In this document: one piece after another, positions 5,033 to 5,365 of the stretch
How positions within the stretch are numbered: the stretch's first letter is position 1
Layout: each line of letters opens with the position of its first letter
NCBI GenBank assembly: GCA_038231495.1
Contig: JBBRLG010000510.1
Location: 1-5,365, forward strand
Direction: 5' to 3'
Length of the DNA stretch: 5,365 nucleotides
Source: JBBRLG01 sp038231495
Lineage (GTDB): Bacteria > Planctomycetota > Planctomycetia > Gemmatales > Gemmataceae
Program-made: the position numbers and the translations under genes
The notes under the pieces: generated by a model
What the model was told of the DNA's origin: nothing
What the model saw: only the letters and a program-made list of their open reading frames with translations
Database searches by the model: none

Positions 5033-5365
5033 TCACTTGCCGAAGGGGGTAAACCGGAGTTCGCGCGCCACTTCTTGCATCAGCGAGAAGCCGTCAACGG
5101 CCTCCCATTCCAGCCGGCTAACCCTGCCGTCCTGTGCCAGGGGCGCCAGCCCCAATTCTTTGAACCGTCGTTCGCCTACCTTCTTGAGCAGGTCGTCCGG
5201 GTCTTGCAGGAACAGTTCGATTGCGACAGCCTTCCGGTCGAGGTAGCCGCGCCGGTAGCCGATCACCACCTCCGCAACCGGCTCTTTGAACTTGGCCAAA
5301 GGCGCGTCCTTGTCGGCCCCCGTACGGAGGAAGGGAGCAATCGCTTTTTCGAGGGCGGTGGTGAA
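5033..5365 (-). CDS. 3' part of an unrecognised gene (5' end outside the window)
   Basis: The frame is open from the window edge (first full codon TTC at 5365) to a TGA at 5033-5035, giving 110 C-terminal residues. An internal TTG at 5299 is a possible but unlikely start since the frame stays open upstream. The sequence is charged and probably helical, with segments such as AEVVIGYRRGYLDRKAVAIE, DPDDLLKKVGERRFKELGL and FSLMQEVARELRF. No membrane segment or known catalytic motif is visible and I do not recognise the family. It ends 26 bases before the ATG of the 390-residue exported protein, close enough to suggest a shared operon. Confidence 0.7.
   Translation of the reverse strand, partial: FTTALEKAIAPFLRTGADKDAPLAKFKEPVAEVVIGYRRGYLDRKAVAIELFLQDPDDLLKKVGERRFKELGLAPLAQDGRVSRLEWEAVDGFSLMQEVARELRFTPFGK

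Noticed and set aside
5007..5036. GTG at 5036 as start of the exported protein (400 residues)
   Set aside because: It would place ten polar residues before the signal peptide; the ATG at 5006 has a good ribosome binding site and a clean signal sequence.

Overview
The window holds a nearly complete diversity-generating retroelement (DGR) from a GC-rich bacterium. The secreted caspase/FGE-sulfatase protein, the secreted protein ending in a beta-rich domain, and GTG starts with weak or absent Shine-Dalgarno sites suggest a planctomycete (Gemmata-like). That placement is inference from protein style; no taxonomic marker gene is present.

Left part, + strand: positions 1-34 are the last codons of a target gene that starts outside the window; its end (VGFRVCVRLD-stop) is the constant tail of a DGR variable repeat. 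A non-coding, pyrimidine-rich stretch follows, then a 125-bp template repeat (TR, 187-311), a roughly 195-nt GC-rich stretch that can form four hairpins (312-506), the accessory protein gene avd (507-866), and the DGR reverse transcriptase (863-1921, 4-bp overlap with avd).

Right part, - strand: a second target gene (3732 to 1999) converges on the reverse transcriptase. It encodes an exported protein with an N-terminal caspase-like protease domain and a C-terminal FGE-sulfatase/C-type-lectin-like domain. Its last 125 bp before the final codon (2129 to 2005) are the variable repeat (VR). VR and TR align without gaps and differ at 17 positions. All 17 are adenines in the TR; the 100 non-adenine positions are identical. 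This is direct evidence of adenine-specific mutagenic retrohoming. Upstream on the same strand are a 390-residue exported protein of unknown function (5006 to 3834) and the 3' end of another unrecognised gene (5365 to 5033); the three may form an operon.

How it works: TR RNA is copied by the RT-Avd complex with errors at adenines, and the cDNA replaces the VR, recoding up to 13 surface codons of the FGE-type fold while leaving the caspase domain unchanged. The most notable points are (1) a caspase fused to a diversified binding domain, (2) two targets in opposite orientation flanking one TR/avd/RT cassette, and (3) a 64-bp non-coding element after both VR stop codons, 60/64 identical between the copies and absent next to the TR.
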